64,000 nt of DNA, from positions 13,664,945-13,728,944 of the forward strand of contig NC_087079.1 in assembly GCF_026151205.1 (NCBI RefSeq), written 5' to 3'. Position 1 is the first letter of the stretch, and each line of letters begins with the position of its first letter. Below the pieces are notes generated by a model. That model was not told the DNA's origin and did no database searches. It saw nothing but the letters and a program-made list of their open reading frames with translations. The translations under genes were made by a program, and so were the position numbers. Of this stretch, positions 11,850 through 25,500 are shown piece by piece. Source of the stretch: Bolinopsis microptera. Its lineage: Eukaryota; Ctenophora; Tentaculata; Lobata; Bolinopsidae.

Positions 11850-14800
11850 CTGAGCCTAGCTTCACTGATGCAAAAGGCTCTCAAAGACGGAGAAACAGGA
11901 AGAACTCCGGAACGATGTTTTGAATATTAGGTGTTGATATCTTGTGCGTTCAAGAGACCAAAAGTCAAAAATCATTCCACAAATATCTCAGAAAACAAAT
12001 ACAGAATTTGATCATGATGGAGCAAAATCAAGACGACATGGGTGGACTAGGTTTTTCCATCGATAATTCCCTAAATTATACCATATGACAACAGCACTAT
12101 CATAAACCTCAGACGGGTTTTCCTATCTAATGTCGTCATTCTTCTAATCTCCATCCCATCCTAAAAAATATCAGAAATGTAACGTTATGGCCCGACCTAA
12201 TCTAAAGCAGAAGGAAACCCTGCCCTTCTTATAAAGTTCTACAATAACTCACCCTGCTATTTCCAGTTCCTGCAATCTCATGAATTGTTGGTGTAATTGA
12301 GGCGATCTCACAGTAAGTTAGAACCTAAACCTCCTTTGGACTATCAGTATGGTGTAACAGAGTATATGGGCAAGTTTGGAATGGGTACAAGAACTCAATG
12401 GTGAACATTCCTTAAACTCATGTGATTAAAACAAACTGTTTGCTACCAATACCTAATTTGATCATCCTTGTAGACATCGAACTACTTTTCTCTAATGTTA
12501 TTCTGCCAAGGTCGCCCTAAAGGCCGCAAACTTACTCGTCCATCTTTGCCCAATTAGATTATATTCTTGTGCCAGAACCGCAGCAGATTCATGTCCAAGC
12601 TTGTAGATCATATGGCGGTCTACTACTAACACAGACGCACAGACTCGTTGCTTGTATAGATTCAACAAGCCCCTACTACAAAACTTTCCTACAAAAAAGA
12701 TAAGTTTCAGTAGTTAAGAAGATACAACAATTCCCCTCTCACCACTGGACCTTCCCACAAAGGCCAAATACCAACTTTCCAGTCGAACAGAAAGCAACAA
12801 CCAACTCTCAGGTAACATCAACCCCAAGAAGATCTCCTAACCTGATGATGTCCTCAAAACATCTGCTGATGAAGTATCGGGACTACCACGCTCCAGAACC
12901 GTAACTTCATAGTGACTCTACTGTTGAAGCCTCTGTAAAAGAGAGACAAACCCTGCAAAGCGCACTTAACTGTAACAACCAAGCTCCGACAGACCTCAAG
13001 TCCCGTACAAGGATCAACAGTTACAGAAAGACATCCGTAAGCATCTCAAGAACCTTGCTTGACCCCACGTGCCGATACCATCGCTCGACCATTCATGTCA
13101 ACAAATTACACATTAGGCAGATGTTTGGAACTGTTGCGTACTCTAAGCTGACACTAAGCCCAAATCTACAATCAGAATCCACAATGAAGAAGGTAACTAT
13201 GTTGCCACAGAATTCTGGTAAAGCTCAAGTGATCAGAGACTACTACGAAAGCAGTACACGTGAGAGGATGAACCACTTCAAGCATTTATAAGGGGATGGA
13301 ACGCTGCCTAGACAAACCCATCAAATGTGATGAAGTAAAGAATGCCGCCCAATCTCTCAAGAACAACAAGCCACTGGTCCAGATAAGTCTACATCGAGTG
13401 TTGAAAAATGCTTGGTACAAATTCTGGTCAAAATATTCCGAGATCAACAATAACGCATTTGAGAACCAATTCCTTTCCTGATGGGTAAGGTGAAGCCATC
13501 ATCACCCCCATGCCGAAACCCGCAAACCAGCCGGACCGGACTAGACCTACGACCACTAATGTCTATCAAATGGTGCTCGTAAGATATTATCCTTGATTGT
13601 ACTGAAGAGAAATCGAAGACAAAGTTGATGCTTTCCCTGGTAGCACCAGGCGGGGTACAAACATGGTAAGGAGTTTGAGGTGATCTAGTGTGGGCTTGAG
13701 CGGATGTGATATCGGTATTGTCACGCGTAAACACTTCCAAGTAGCACACGATGGCATAGATATGTCTCGAGCATTTGAGCACAATCAAACGCCAGAACAA
13801 ATACTTGACCTTCATGTCAAGCGGATGCACAAGACGGACGACCTCAGGCTAGTAAGACCTCCTCTTAACCAACACCCTGCTCAAGGTCAGAGTGGAAGGA
13901 GAACTATCTGCTGTATTCGAGAGTCTTCTTGGATCCTTTTCAAGGTGACAGTCTCTCTCTCCGGCAAGCTTTTCACTCTTGTCCCTTGCAGGAGCTCTTA
14001 TAGAACTACGCCATCGAACTAGCAAGAATCTCCCCCACACATACCCAATCCCCCTGTTTCAAAAGAAGGATGCCACTGGAGTCAGCGTATTCAGCATGAT
14101 TGTAACTTCATGAACGTGGAAAAAGATCCTTAGAACAATCCTACCAATAGCCAAGGAAGTCTTCAAGGAGTTTTAAACCTGTTCAATAACACAGGAGAAA
14201 ACAGAATTTACCCATGTTTTCCTCGATCCTGTGGAGAAACGAATCCCTTGGTCGTGATGATACCATGTTACGTGGAAATGAAGATTGGCGGAAGAGTAGA
14301 TTCTTGGGGTCATTTGTGTAGTGAAAGTGATATAGCTGCTCCGATGCATTGCTGGAAACAATGCCTCTATAAGTTTCACCAAGATCGGGTCTCAGCAGAA
14401 TATCTCCGTTACCAAAAGATAGCAGTAAAATCGAAGCCCAAATTGTAATCAATTCATCATGTACAATTGCATTAGTTGGTGTCCTACTGCAAAGTCACTA
14501 GAAAAACTAGACATTTGCCATAGAAAACACCTAGATCATTACTGCACATTTATTGGCCTCAGGGAACAATAACTAAAAAATGCAAACTTATAACCTAAGA
14601 TGTTAACCTCAGTAAAGCTATCAGATCGGTCCCTAAAGCAAGGTGGAAGCTCCTAGGTCATATCTTGACGTAGTGCCTGATGAACTCCCCCGCTGCATAG
14701 CGTTACAGTTTGCCTGTCCAACAAACTGTAAAGGGCGCGTTGGTGGGGCCATCAAAGAAATTGTTCAAGATTATTGTGAATGAGTTGAACCCGTAGAGGT
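11850..14800 (+). pseudogene. Degenerate RTE-like non-LTR retrotransposon
   Basis: Across many frameshifts and stops, landmarks of an endonuclease/reverse-transcriptase LINE appear in the right order. An endonuclease block reading DILCVQETK lies near 11,940-11,970. RT motif A reading HGIDMSRAFE lies near 13,750-13,790. LLGSFQGDSLSP lies near 13,925-13,960, followed by AGALIELRHRTSKNLPH near 13,990-14,040. A remnant of the catalytic YxDD region is near 14,085-14,100, and a C-terminal ARWKLLGHIL block near 14,640-14,670. The order and wording fit RTE-like elements of animals. No intact frame longer than about 130 codons survives, so it is a dead copy. Boundaries are approximate. Confidence 0.7.
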
Positions 14801-15445
14801 TTAAAACTTAACTCTTTGAATGATCTTAATAAGCTTAAATATTACTGCTATAGAGTTTGCTTGGAGAAACAAATTTAACTCTAGCTGTCCTAATCTGTAC
14901 TGATCACCATTTTAGATAGACTATGATTTCTTTTAGGGGGTTTTGAATATTTTAATGGTGTAAACCGTTTTCTTAATATAAGAAATAATTTCAATCATGC
15001 TTCACTACCGAAATTACAATTAACCCATTCAAGCCTTCGTAAACAAAAACGGACAGTATTCTGTGTTAGAAAAAATATGTACTTCCAACAAAACGTGCAA
15101 TTTCTTGGTACTCAGGTGCACATTCTTGATGCCCGAAATGCATTCAAGCTCCTAGATATCTTCCTTCAATAATGGCCTATAATCACATTTGCCAAAAAAA
15201 ACAGCTGCATTGTAATGCGGTTGTCCCACTTAGTTTGATTATCTTATTTAAGCTGTAAATATCGAACTCGAAGACCTGTTTTCCGTTAATTATTTCCTTG
15301 AATGCAGGTATTTGAAGGTTTTGAAGCACTTTTTTTCCATTAATCTATTTTCCTGGTGTAGAAACAGACCTAACTAGTTGATATTGTTTTATTCTAATTA
15401 AAGTATATATGAATTAATATAACTACAAATATCATATATTTTTAG
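14801..15445. other. Non-coding stretch upstream of a candidate exon
   Basis: AT-rich sequence between the decayed LINE and the exon at 15,446. I found no supported exon, RNA gene or repeat boundary. Confidence 0.4.
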
Positions 15446-18400
15446 CTGAACCAGAATTTCCTTGGGACGAGATGCTTTCCGAACAAACATTATTGTATGC
15501 TGATATAATAATAACAACCGATCCTAAGGGCCTGAAATATGTAAGTACTTTGTTCAAGCTTATGTGACCTTTTATATTCTTAGACACTTATGACTGCTTT
15601 AGCTCCACCTTTATAATAAAAGATAACCTCTACCAAGCCGATTGTGGAGAGAATGGCAGTCATATTTACATTACCATTTTACAACTATTTAACATTACCA
15701 CCAACTGACAGTAATTATCAAAGTCAAGAATTATACTGATGAAAACCATTAAATACCTAAAACTGCGTTGTACAAACACACTTGTTTATTGAATAGTTAA
15801 CATTAAGGATGGTTGATGCCTGTTTAAGTTCATTCCAGTGAGTTCCCACTACGAGTGTTGGCTGAAGGTGGCGCGCCTGAGAGGTGGCGCGTTGTAAGCA
15901 GAGTATGATAATCGCGAGGTCCTGGGCCGCATAGAGCGGACGCGATAATTCAAACGTAAATGAAAGCTAATGTCAAGCTGCGCCGCAAGGCTGACAATAT
16001 AATACTCAGCGAAGCGCAGCGGCGCAGCCACCGTCTCTGCGCGTCGAGCCGCCGCGTCTCCAGTTGGTTACCACTCGAAGGTGGGAACTCCACGTTATGC
16101 TCATCTTACTTACCAGTTATTTAGACAGCCAATTCTTATCATTGTGACTTTAGCAAGTGGATATTTCAATGCAACATTTAAACAACGTTTTAGGCAAGAT
16201 TGGCACATTGGTTTGATCACTGATTGATCACCAAAGTTACTTAATGAATAATAATTGAAACTAATCAATCGAAATCACTGGATTGAGTGCCATTGAATTG
16301 AGGGAAGAAATCACAGATTAAGTTGCCAGGCTCATGTATCCGTGCCAGATCTAAAATGGTCATAACTCGGCTTTGTTGTAAACAACAACGTGAAGTTAAA
16401 GGAAAGACTTCAATTATCAACACAAGTCCAAATGTGTGCCCTGGAAATTTTGGAGTTCCTAACTTCAAAAACGTTCTCAATTTATGGTGACAATAAGAAA
16501 AAGAGGGAGTGGTACAAAACCCTATCCAATCTCACTAGTGACAAAATACCTTTAGAATTTAGAAATAATCTCTATAATCGTTTCCTCTTCAAATAGTTAT
16601 TTGGTCATTTACTTTTGAACACAGAGACAGTCTGAGTTCTTTAGCTTCGATCAGTATCGGATGAACGGTAGCTAGAGTTTCAAATGATACTTTGACCAGC
16701 TCTGGGTTTTCAGCTGGACATAGTTCCCAATTGAGCATCTTCGAAGCTTGCTTTTTTTCTGCAATTTGTCAAACACATCACAAATTTGACGCCAAGTTTT
16801 CTCCCCCTGTATCCTCTGAGACTAAAAATGAAGACATTCTGCAATCATTCCAAACTACTTTCATCAGTTTTCTGCCGTGAAGTGAGACAGAGCTGGGTGA
16901 AGGGTTTCCTCTGCATTGTTTGCTGAATTCTGAGCACTGATGATTTCACTTTTCATTTCCTCTAGCTTTTTATTCGTGAGAATACGCTGATATTAGACAA
17001 TACCCTAAAACGCATCAAAAAAGGTTGCTTTACTCTAGAACGTCCTTTGATGGTTTCTTGAAACTTCTCGAATGGGATATCACTATCATTCATCAAGTTT
17101 TATTGTCTTCATTACTCCAACCCAATATACCAAGATCATTTGAAGCATCGAAAGCTGGTCGAAAATGTTTACTTGACTACATAGAGAGTCATTAAGTACA
17201 ACATCTTCCAATAACGTACTCACAATTGTATAGCACCGGACCGACACAAATCGCAGATAAGTCGTCGAATTATAGCAATAAGAAGATGCACATGTAAGAA
17301 ATGTAGTAACTCAAAGTTTTCCACGTTTTTAGGTCCCCGTCGGATCACATGATTTCTCCATCATAGAATTGTTCCCAATTAGTGGTATTTTACAGTACCG
17401 TCGAGCTATAATAATGACTCCATAGAGTGTGTTACGTATAGTTTAAGCTAGATCTTAGTCTTAAGCAATAAGGTTCAGAGAGCTAGAGATGTCAGAGTGA
17501 TAGACAAGGTTACGACGACCAGATCCCCGGTTAAATCCCGAATTTTTTGAAAAAACTGAAGTTTAAAGCAAAATTAATATACCAATTAAAAACAAAACAC
17601 TGTCAGAGTCAAGTGCCAATTTGTTGGGTAAGGCTGCGCTTGTGCTTTTATCAGTTGCGAATACATATTAAGTGTAAGGTTAAGTGCTTGGTTTTCTTAG
17701 CTAAGAACCCGGTCCCAAATCTGGCTGAATCCCGGTCCCGGCGTAATACCTGGTTCAGCACTCCTTTCATTCCCCGGCCAAAAAAGCAGTCCCCGGTCGA
17801 TCCTTGGGACAGAAGGGCCGGTTAAATAATGTTTTGTTTCTGATATTTTGGTCAAGAGCGTACTGATATACATTGAACCTACACAGTTTTAAGTACCCCT
17901 CACTTGAGTACTTGTGAATCATAGTCCATGACCACTATTGGGAACCAATTCTGTGCGGAGAGAAACAAGTGATCCGACGCCAAGGGGACCAAAAAGTGGA
18001 AAACTCTGATTTACCGCACAATTATCTTTCCCAAACTGTACCTGTAAGTCGGGGTTTTACATAAAATATTATCACGAAGATCAGCCTCAGCAAGTATTGC
18101 CATCCTGATATATTAAAGTAAATACCTATTTTTTTAGAAAATAAGTGCTTACTTTCTATCACCATCTATAAGTAATACTAGCCAAAATAGTGATACGTAT
18201 ACATATATATGCAGAGTGCTACATAGAGATCAATTGTTTCATCTTAAGTTTGTTTACGCAGTTTTTTTTTTTTCTTTTTTCTTTTTTTTTTTTTTTTTTT
18301 TTTTTGCTACGCTCATACCTGTAGTGGTAGTGAACCTGTAATAGTGATAGATTGCCCGACCCTAATTCGTGGTTTTAATCAACGTGCTCATGCTTGGTTA

Positions 18401-18640
18401 TAGTTGGATATCAGCTGTTATGTTCTAAAAATTTATAGCGCTTCATTAGTAAGACTATGTTCAATGTTGGAATTGTTTTAATTAAATTAGTTACCCAGAA
18501 TTTTATTAGGATATGGTAACGTAATACTTTTTTTGAGTTCCGATTATTTGTTTAAGTGTACTTGTTTTTATCAAAACATATAATTTCAGGTGTTAAAAGC
18601 TTGGAGCACGACACATTACGAATCGAAGGCGTTTCGCTGA
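15446..18640 (+). CDS. Last two exons of an unidentified gene
   Basis: A 95-bp open segment (15,446-15,540) follows a TTTTTAG acceptor and ends at a consensus GTAAGT donor. It reads EPEFPWDEMLSEQTLLYADI followed by IITTDPKGLKY. A second segment (18,590-18,640), after a TAATTTCAG acceptor, continues in phase 0 as VLKAWSTTHYESKAFR and stops. Splice phases agree, and the codon choice and hydrophobic pattern look coding. The 3-kb intron holds a MITE and a poly-T tract. I do not recognise the protein. No earlier exons were identified between 14.8 and 15.4 kb, so the 5' part may be disrupted by the neighbouring dead LINE. An alternative frame at the second segment is also open. Confidence 0.4.
15840..16092. 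mobile_element. MITE-like element with gagttcccac termini
   Basis: About 250 bp bounded by gagttcccactacgagtg at the left and cactcgaaggtgggaactc at the right, an imperfect terminal inverted repeat of about 19 bp. The interior is much more GC-rich than its flanks (ggcgcgcc, gcgccgc blocks). No coding capacity. It lies in the intron between the two candidate exons at 15,446 and 18,590. I could not define a target duplication with confidence. Confidence 0.55.
16093..18589. other. Presumed intronic DNA with poly-T tract
   Basis: AT-rich DNA with no supported exon. It contains a nearly pure T tract at about 18,261-18,305 and a patch of repeated ccccggtc-type motifs at 17,700-17,820. A frame at 16,390-16,596 is open but unrecognised. 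Confidence 0.4.
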
Positions 18641-19523
18641 CTGATGGCTTGCTATTTACTGCTGACTACTAGCTTATCCTTCTGTTGCCTCAAATCAGGG
18701 AAGAACACCAATTAGAATCATCGATTTAATCACAGGCTATTACGATTGTTTACAAGGGCCCTAGCACCGGGTAGTTTAAGTTATTCGATTCGATTTTATT
18801 AAATAACGCCGTTTTGTCTTTTTCTGAGTCTATTATTAAAGCTGTCATGTGTTCATCTTATTTATTGCTGCGATGTTTTACTTTATTTTATATATCAGTT
18901 TTGAGACTAATTAATGAATTTGACAAATTTACAAGTTTTAAATATTTGATAATTTTTGATATTCGCCATATTTATAGAAAAAGTGTATATCAGTAACAAT
19001 ACTACACAATATTAATGTATTTTGATTTCTGTTGTGTGTACAACACTCCCGTCATAGTAAAGCAGGCGGAGACTGCACGTGTCACGTGTTAAGAATTCTG
19101 GAGCTAAATTTCAATCATTTACATGTTGAGTTTTAGAGTGATCTACGAAATAATAGCATGTAACTTCGGTTTGTGATTTAAAATTTTATATACGATAAAA
19201 ATTGATTTCTAGCTCCTCCCTGTGACAACCGGATTTTCTATGTATTCCTTTAGATAAAAAAAAGGTCAGACATATTTATATGGTACAAAAATTCGGGATT
19301 ATTGCACTTCCACTACCATCACTTCTACTTCAGCGACATCTAAACTACAATATCTTTTTTATGACGGCTGAATAGAGTGCCCGTGAAAAGTTTGTGCTGA
19401 TGTTTTTTGGGGATAAAACATCACCGTGCTGTGTATGTAAGTGCTGCTTCAGTAGAACTACGGGAAATTTACAAATCTCCAACGACAGTGTACGGTTAAA
19501 GTGCTGTGTTATTTACATCAGCG
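18641..19523. other. Intergenic, nothing recognised
   Basis: Lies between the candidate stop codon at 18,638-18,640 and the IQCA1 stop codon, so it probably holds two convergent 3' ends. Contains two overlapping cacgtg motifs near 19,077-19,088. Confidence 0.4.
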
Positions 19524-22500
19524 CTATTCTTCATCTCCCTTTAAAAGCAACTGTCGCTTTTTACCCATGGTGGTCTTGTCATAAAACGCCTACGCAGATC
19601 GTAAGCTAATAATAAAATCGCTAATTTCGATAAACTTGATGAAAGTTATCGCTTTCATTTTTAGAAATATTTTGTAGCACTATCAGCGACTTTTTTCGAT
19701 AAACATCTTCAAAATTGAGACATTTGGCACATCGACTTGAGAAATTTGGCACACCTACCTTAAACTGTTCTTCCTCTTCTTTATATATGGGATCTATTCT
19801 TGCGAGAGGTGTCACAAACTCCATGGCAGTAAGAGGTTTCCTGTGCAACTGAAGAGAATATAATTATTGTGATTTTTAAATCAATTTATATTTAAGTACA
19901 ACTGCAAGGAGGTGACGTCAGTGATTTGGGCTAGATATATATCACCTGTAGTTGCTCTGTCACCAGTACTTGTATTACTAAGTCGTACATTTATTATTAA
20001 TACAATGAGGCTCCGTCATTAGAATCAGTACCTGCTGAACACGGCGTTCAGTAAGCACGTGTTTCACTGCAGTGATGATGTGGCCAGGGGTGTAGCCGTC
20101 TGATATCTTGGCTAGAGAACTGAGGTCAAGTGTCGGGGCCAACCTTCCTCCGTTACGTAAAATCAGCTCCTTGAACAGCACTGAACGAGTGTTCTTATCA
20201 GTATCACATTTAAGCGAGGGTGTTATCAAAGAAAGCAGAAACAGGATAGATCTACATTAAATTTATGGGATGGTGAATCACAGGCGAGTAAAGTAAGATT
20301 GGCAACCAGATAAGATGAGAATTGTTTTTAACTTACAAAATCTGGAAGCGTAGTCAGGGCGTGGAATAAGCACAACCTTCTGGTAACATTGACACAGACT
20401 CTTCACGTCGGAATGTATACATATCAGTTAAGGAGTGCAACAATTATTTTTAGTCTTAATTCAAATTTTAAATGCATTGCTTGTTTGTTAAACTGTTTGC
20501 ATGATAACACTGTAGTGCGCGCTTATCGATATTCTTTTCAGTTGCCATGGAGACAAATTTTACAAGCAGCAGAGAACTTTTCATACATTAATTGCAGCGC
20601 GCGTGACGTTCTCGGCATCAAATTTTGCCACTTTTACCCGAAAGCTCAAAGTTTCACACTTATTATTAGTTAAAAAACAGAACAGAGATAATTGCAGCGT
20701 CAAAAGGATATCCCAAGGCGTTAAAGATGTTCCAACGAAGAGAATCCTATCCTCCGCAGTCATTTTCTTAATAATCTTTGGCAGTTCCTTTTTCAATCTT
20801 TTCGGGTCACTCATGTCATTCTTAGCGACCTTTTTAACGAACGTCTTCTCAGCGTTGCCAATGTAAATAACAGTAGGCTGCAGCAGTTTTCCAACTTTCA
20901 TTACGAGATGTAACAGCATTGTCAGTCCAGCTTTTCCTAAATTATTCACTTTTGTTACAAATTCCATCTTTCGATTTCTAGGACAATTGTTCACAATCTG
21001 TTGCAGGTTTTCTTCACAGAACGGAAAATTGAACGAAATCTATTCTTATCCTTAATCCATAATCTTTACTAAACGTAAATGTAAAATTCCTAACAAATAA
21101 CTTCAAACACTGTTTGAAATAATAAATTAGATGTATTTGTTTTGGCAAGTTACACCTCCAAACCAGAAAACACAAATCTCTCCATTTTGAAACAAAAAGT
21201 AGAGAATTAAGATAAATAGGAATGGAGAATGTGTCTACTAATCCCCACCTGAGATTGTTAAATCTGCTTTAATCATCAGTTGACCCTTTCCCACAGATCT
21301 CATGAAACTAATAACAATGATTTAGATGTCGAGGTTTTAACACAACTTACCAGGGTATCTACCGCAAATATTTTCAGCAGTAAGATCGATGAGATTAGCT
21401 CCCAGCTCGGAGCAAATAGCATTGACCAGCATGCGTTTACCGGTGCCATGTGGACCAGCTATCATTAGTGACTTGACATGGGGCGCTGTCTCGTGCACAG
21501 TCTGCGATCCTGGGGGTAGCAAGACTTGAATATACTGAATAATATGCTCACATAACGTTGTAGGTTTACAACCTACCAGGACGCGCGCCGAGTTGGACTC
21601 GTCGACGGTCCAATATATGGAACAGATATTTTACGAGTATCACCCGTTAAACATAACGTTATGTTTCATGTTTATGTATAAATTAATCAATATTGTTAAA
21701 TATGGGAGGGGCTGGAAAATGTTGTTAAACTGGCTGTTTCTTGCGACTAATCCTTGATTGATCACTAAAGTGCTTGATTGATCACTACCTTGTGAGAAAA
21801 TCATACTTGTTTAACTTTATTTGAAGTGAGCAATCTTAAGCTTGCATATTGCATATAACATGATTAATTCTGAGTTCACAAAATAATCGAAAGATTCACG
21901 ACTCACTTACGAGTTATTAAAAAGTAGCTTACCCATGGGAAGTATGCCATACTCTGTAACGACTCTACGCACGTCTGATAGAGAGGGCATGGGCTCAATG
22001 TTAGCCTGGCGAAGTGTAGTACCGAGGTAACTGAAAATGTCGCCTTGTTAATTAGCCGCTTACTCAACAATAAGCAAGTTCAATCAACTGGTTGAGTAAT
22101 CGCTCTTACATTAGTGTAACCCCAATATTCTGTAATTTACCGACTTATCAGTTATGATAAGATTGTTATTAAAATAAATTCCGCCTTTAAACAGCAAATT
22201 GTATTATCTGTAAACCTGTATTCTCCCATGTAATCGGCTATCTTGACTTTAGGATACTGTACCAGGATACCTTCCTTTACCAACTCTTCATACAGACTTT
22301 CAATAGTCCTGTTAAATGTTACAATTTTAGTCATTAATAATATCGACACGTACAGAAAAGTATGAAAATATGAAATAGAAGACAGAAGTCAACCCTATTT
22401 TTTTCAAAAAAATGCATTCTTATAGAAGAAAAAGAAGGCATGGTTTCCAGCGTAAAGATTGTAATCAGGTAGATCAAGTTACGATTGCAATAAGCAATCC

Positions 22501-25500
22501 TATTTAAGACAATTATTCGTCTTATTTACAGAACCATACCTTCGTTGGAAATCGAAGATAAATCAATATGACACATGAATTCGGAGCGAAATAATCAATG
22601 ACACTGAAATAATCAACCACATTCAAATGATCACTAGAATCATTGCTACCTGTCCGGCGTCAAATCTTTGTCTTTTTTGCCCTTTTTACCTCCTTTTTTG
22701 TCCTTCTTCTTACCACCCTAAAAACTACCAATTGAGCATGCAAATCAGAGAAACATTAAGATACGTGCTGCAGATTAGCTGTTGAATGTATCCCTACCCT
22801 TCAAAGAGTATATTTGACGTTTATATGCTTTCAAATGGTTTAAAGAGTAATTCACATGATAGTAGAATGCAGGAGGATTATTAAAAGACTAGCAGTATCA
22901 TGTTGGGCTTCGTACAACATATAACATCTGGGTAGGGATACATCCTTTTATATTTACATGCAGCTAAACCAACTCACTTTCCAGCAGTCAGGTCTTTTGC
23001 TTTCTTCCCCTTCTTCCCTTTCTTACCCTTGCCACTTTTCTTTCCTTTTTTACCCTTCTTACCCTAAACTCGAGGCACAGTGGTCACAAATCGGACATTT
23101 TGTCGAGATTTCAATTGGAATTTTGTTGAAAACAAACTATAATGTTGAAAATACATTTTTTTTAATGTGATTTGGACATGACGTTTTATTTAAAATTCCA
23201 GGCTTACTCCCCTCTATAAATACCAAGTAGAATCCTAATTGCCCACAACCCCTAGCACAGAAGTACACTTGCCATTTTTATTAGTGCTATCCAAGGGAAG
23301 CTCAAGAAATTTTTTTGTAGCAGGCTGAATAAGTGCTTGATCTTATCGTTTCATGATTTAGTTTTAAGACTCATTCAATTAAATTTTCCCTTCGTAAAAT
23401 GCTGCACTAAAACAACATTAAAATATGGGACCGGTTCCCTTTGGAGCACGTGCTGTGACGTCATGTCACGTGCTGTGCGGTTCATGATTGTTAAATTCTG
23501 CTTTACTGTGATGCGGTACTTTTTGTAATACACGTGGCTCTGGCGGTAGAATACCTTCTTTTTTGCAGAGCCTTTGCCACCTTTTTTACCCATATCCTTT
23601 TGCAATGCCTGTATAATAATAAAAGTTAAGAAATATGATTCGTATGAAAATAGGATACCTTCTTTTTTCCAGATTTCTTTCCCTTCTTTCCTTTTTTACC
23701 TTTGTCACGTTCAATAGCCTGGGTTTTAGATTTTCAAGACGACAAAAAGTTGAACGACAATTGAATAAGTTGTAGAAAAAGATAAATCAAAAGCATGGGA
23801 ATCGTTTATTAAAATGTTATGAATAATGTAGGTTATAATATGATCTCATTTAACTTATCATCGTGGTCGTATGTTTGAGTGAAGTATGAATTAAGTTAAT
23901 ACTTCTCTCAGTAGTTTAAGTTCTTCTCTCATTTGACCATCAACAAGTAATCTCACTTCATCCTCAATCTCAACTCTGGAATCAGAGGTGAAGTGATAAC
24001 TTATACATTGTGCAAGAACGATAAGGGGGCGATGATTTGATGAACTTATGTAATTTGTGCTGTGAGCGATATATGTGTGTTTGTGGATTGAAATGTGGTG
24101 GGTTTGGATTGAATAATGACAGGGTTTTACATACAGCTTTCAGGTTTTTCAGTTCTTGTCGCATCAAATCATCGACCTGAACTCTTATCTCCGACTCTAC
24201 TTCGCCCCTATCAAAGAATACACACTTCAAAAGATAAAATTCTACATTTTTTCACGTCGAAAAGTATGTGTATTTTAATGTTGATATTTTTGAGAATAAA
24301 GCAGGATATTCAGAAAAATTATCACACTGACCGTTTGAGCTCTTTTATCAGTTCAGCATCATACTTCTGTTGGAAGTTTTCAGTCTCATCCCTTTGCTTC
24401 CATATCTCCTCGTAAGTCATTGAAGCCTCTTCAATACCTGGTATAAACATAGACGGCACCATCTTAAACCCGTCGTCGTCTTCGCCACCACCAGCCCCCT
24501 TATCCTTACCACCCTTCTTTTTTCCTTTCTTTTTCTTTTCCTTCTTCTCGCCCTTCTTCTTTTTTCCTTTCTTGCCTTTCTTCTTTCCTCCTTCCTCACC
24601 TCCTTCTTCACCACCTTCACCGTTTTTTGTTTTGAAGATAGCACCTGAACCACCCTCATCATCAGAAGGATAGTCAGGGAACTTTCCGGTAGCATCTCTG
24701 AAACATTTTTGGGCTAAAGTAGTTCTCCAAAATAAAGCAATTCTTATCAGCACTGAGCACATCAAAAGTTGAATAGCAGTGCTTTCTAAAAAGAAAATTT
24801 TTAGATGAAGTTGCACTTTACCTGGTCTCGATGAACCACTGTCTGATTTGATCCTGCATGTTCTCCTTTATATCTGGACCCTCTGCCTCCCTGATTTTCT
24901 CTTTGATGTTTACCAGAGCATCTTGATACTCTCTTTCGTGTTGAGCTTGAATCAACACACGTTCTTCCTGACAATAAATCAGTTGTTATTATCAAATTGG
25001 AGCACTTCTTATGTAAAAAGTTTAATATATTATCTTCCATCATGAATTTAATTTTGTAAGATTCACTGTGCAAATGCCACGATAGAAGATGAGCAATTCT
25101 TACCTCTCTTTTGTTGACTTTGCTAACTGGAGAATCTTTGTGGTGAACTTGAGTGTCAGTGTTTGGCTGCATGCCAATGAAGATAAGCTCTTCCTCTCTG
25201 AGTTTCAGTGTCTTGTTCCTCTGGGAGTATCCTTTCCAAACCTTCTGTATGATGGTTGAAGCTACATCTGGGTCCATTGTTGAGGCTCCTTGTAATGAAA
25301 GCATCTTTTCTCTCTCCTCTTGAGCTCTAATCTCTCTCATGAATTTAGCTCGGAGACATCCTTGTCGTGCACGCTCGTGTACCTAGGATGATTTAAATCA
25401 GAAATTTTAAATGAATCAAGGCTAATGCCGAAATATTGATAAACAGCATAGATCGTATCTTTTATCTTTTATAATGCATAGTGCACACTAGGTTATAATT

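Noticed and set aside
24417-24695. Separate arginine/lysine-rich protein
   Set aside because: Shifted frame over IQCA1 exon 8, whose true frame is the conserved lysine-rich linker.
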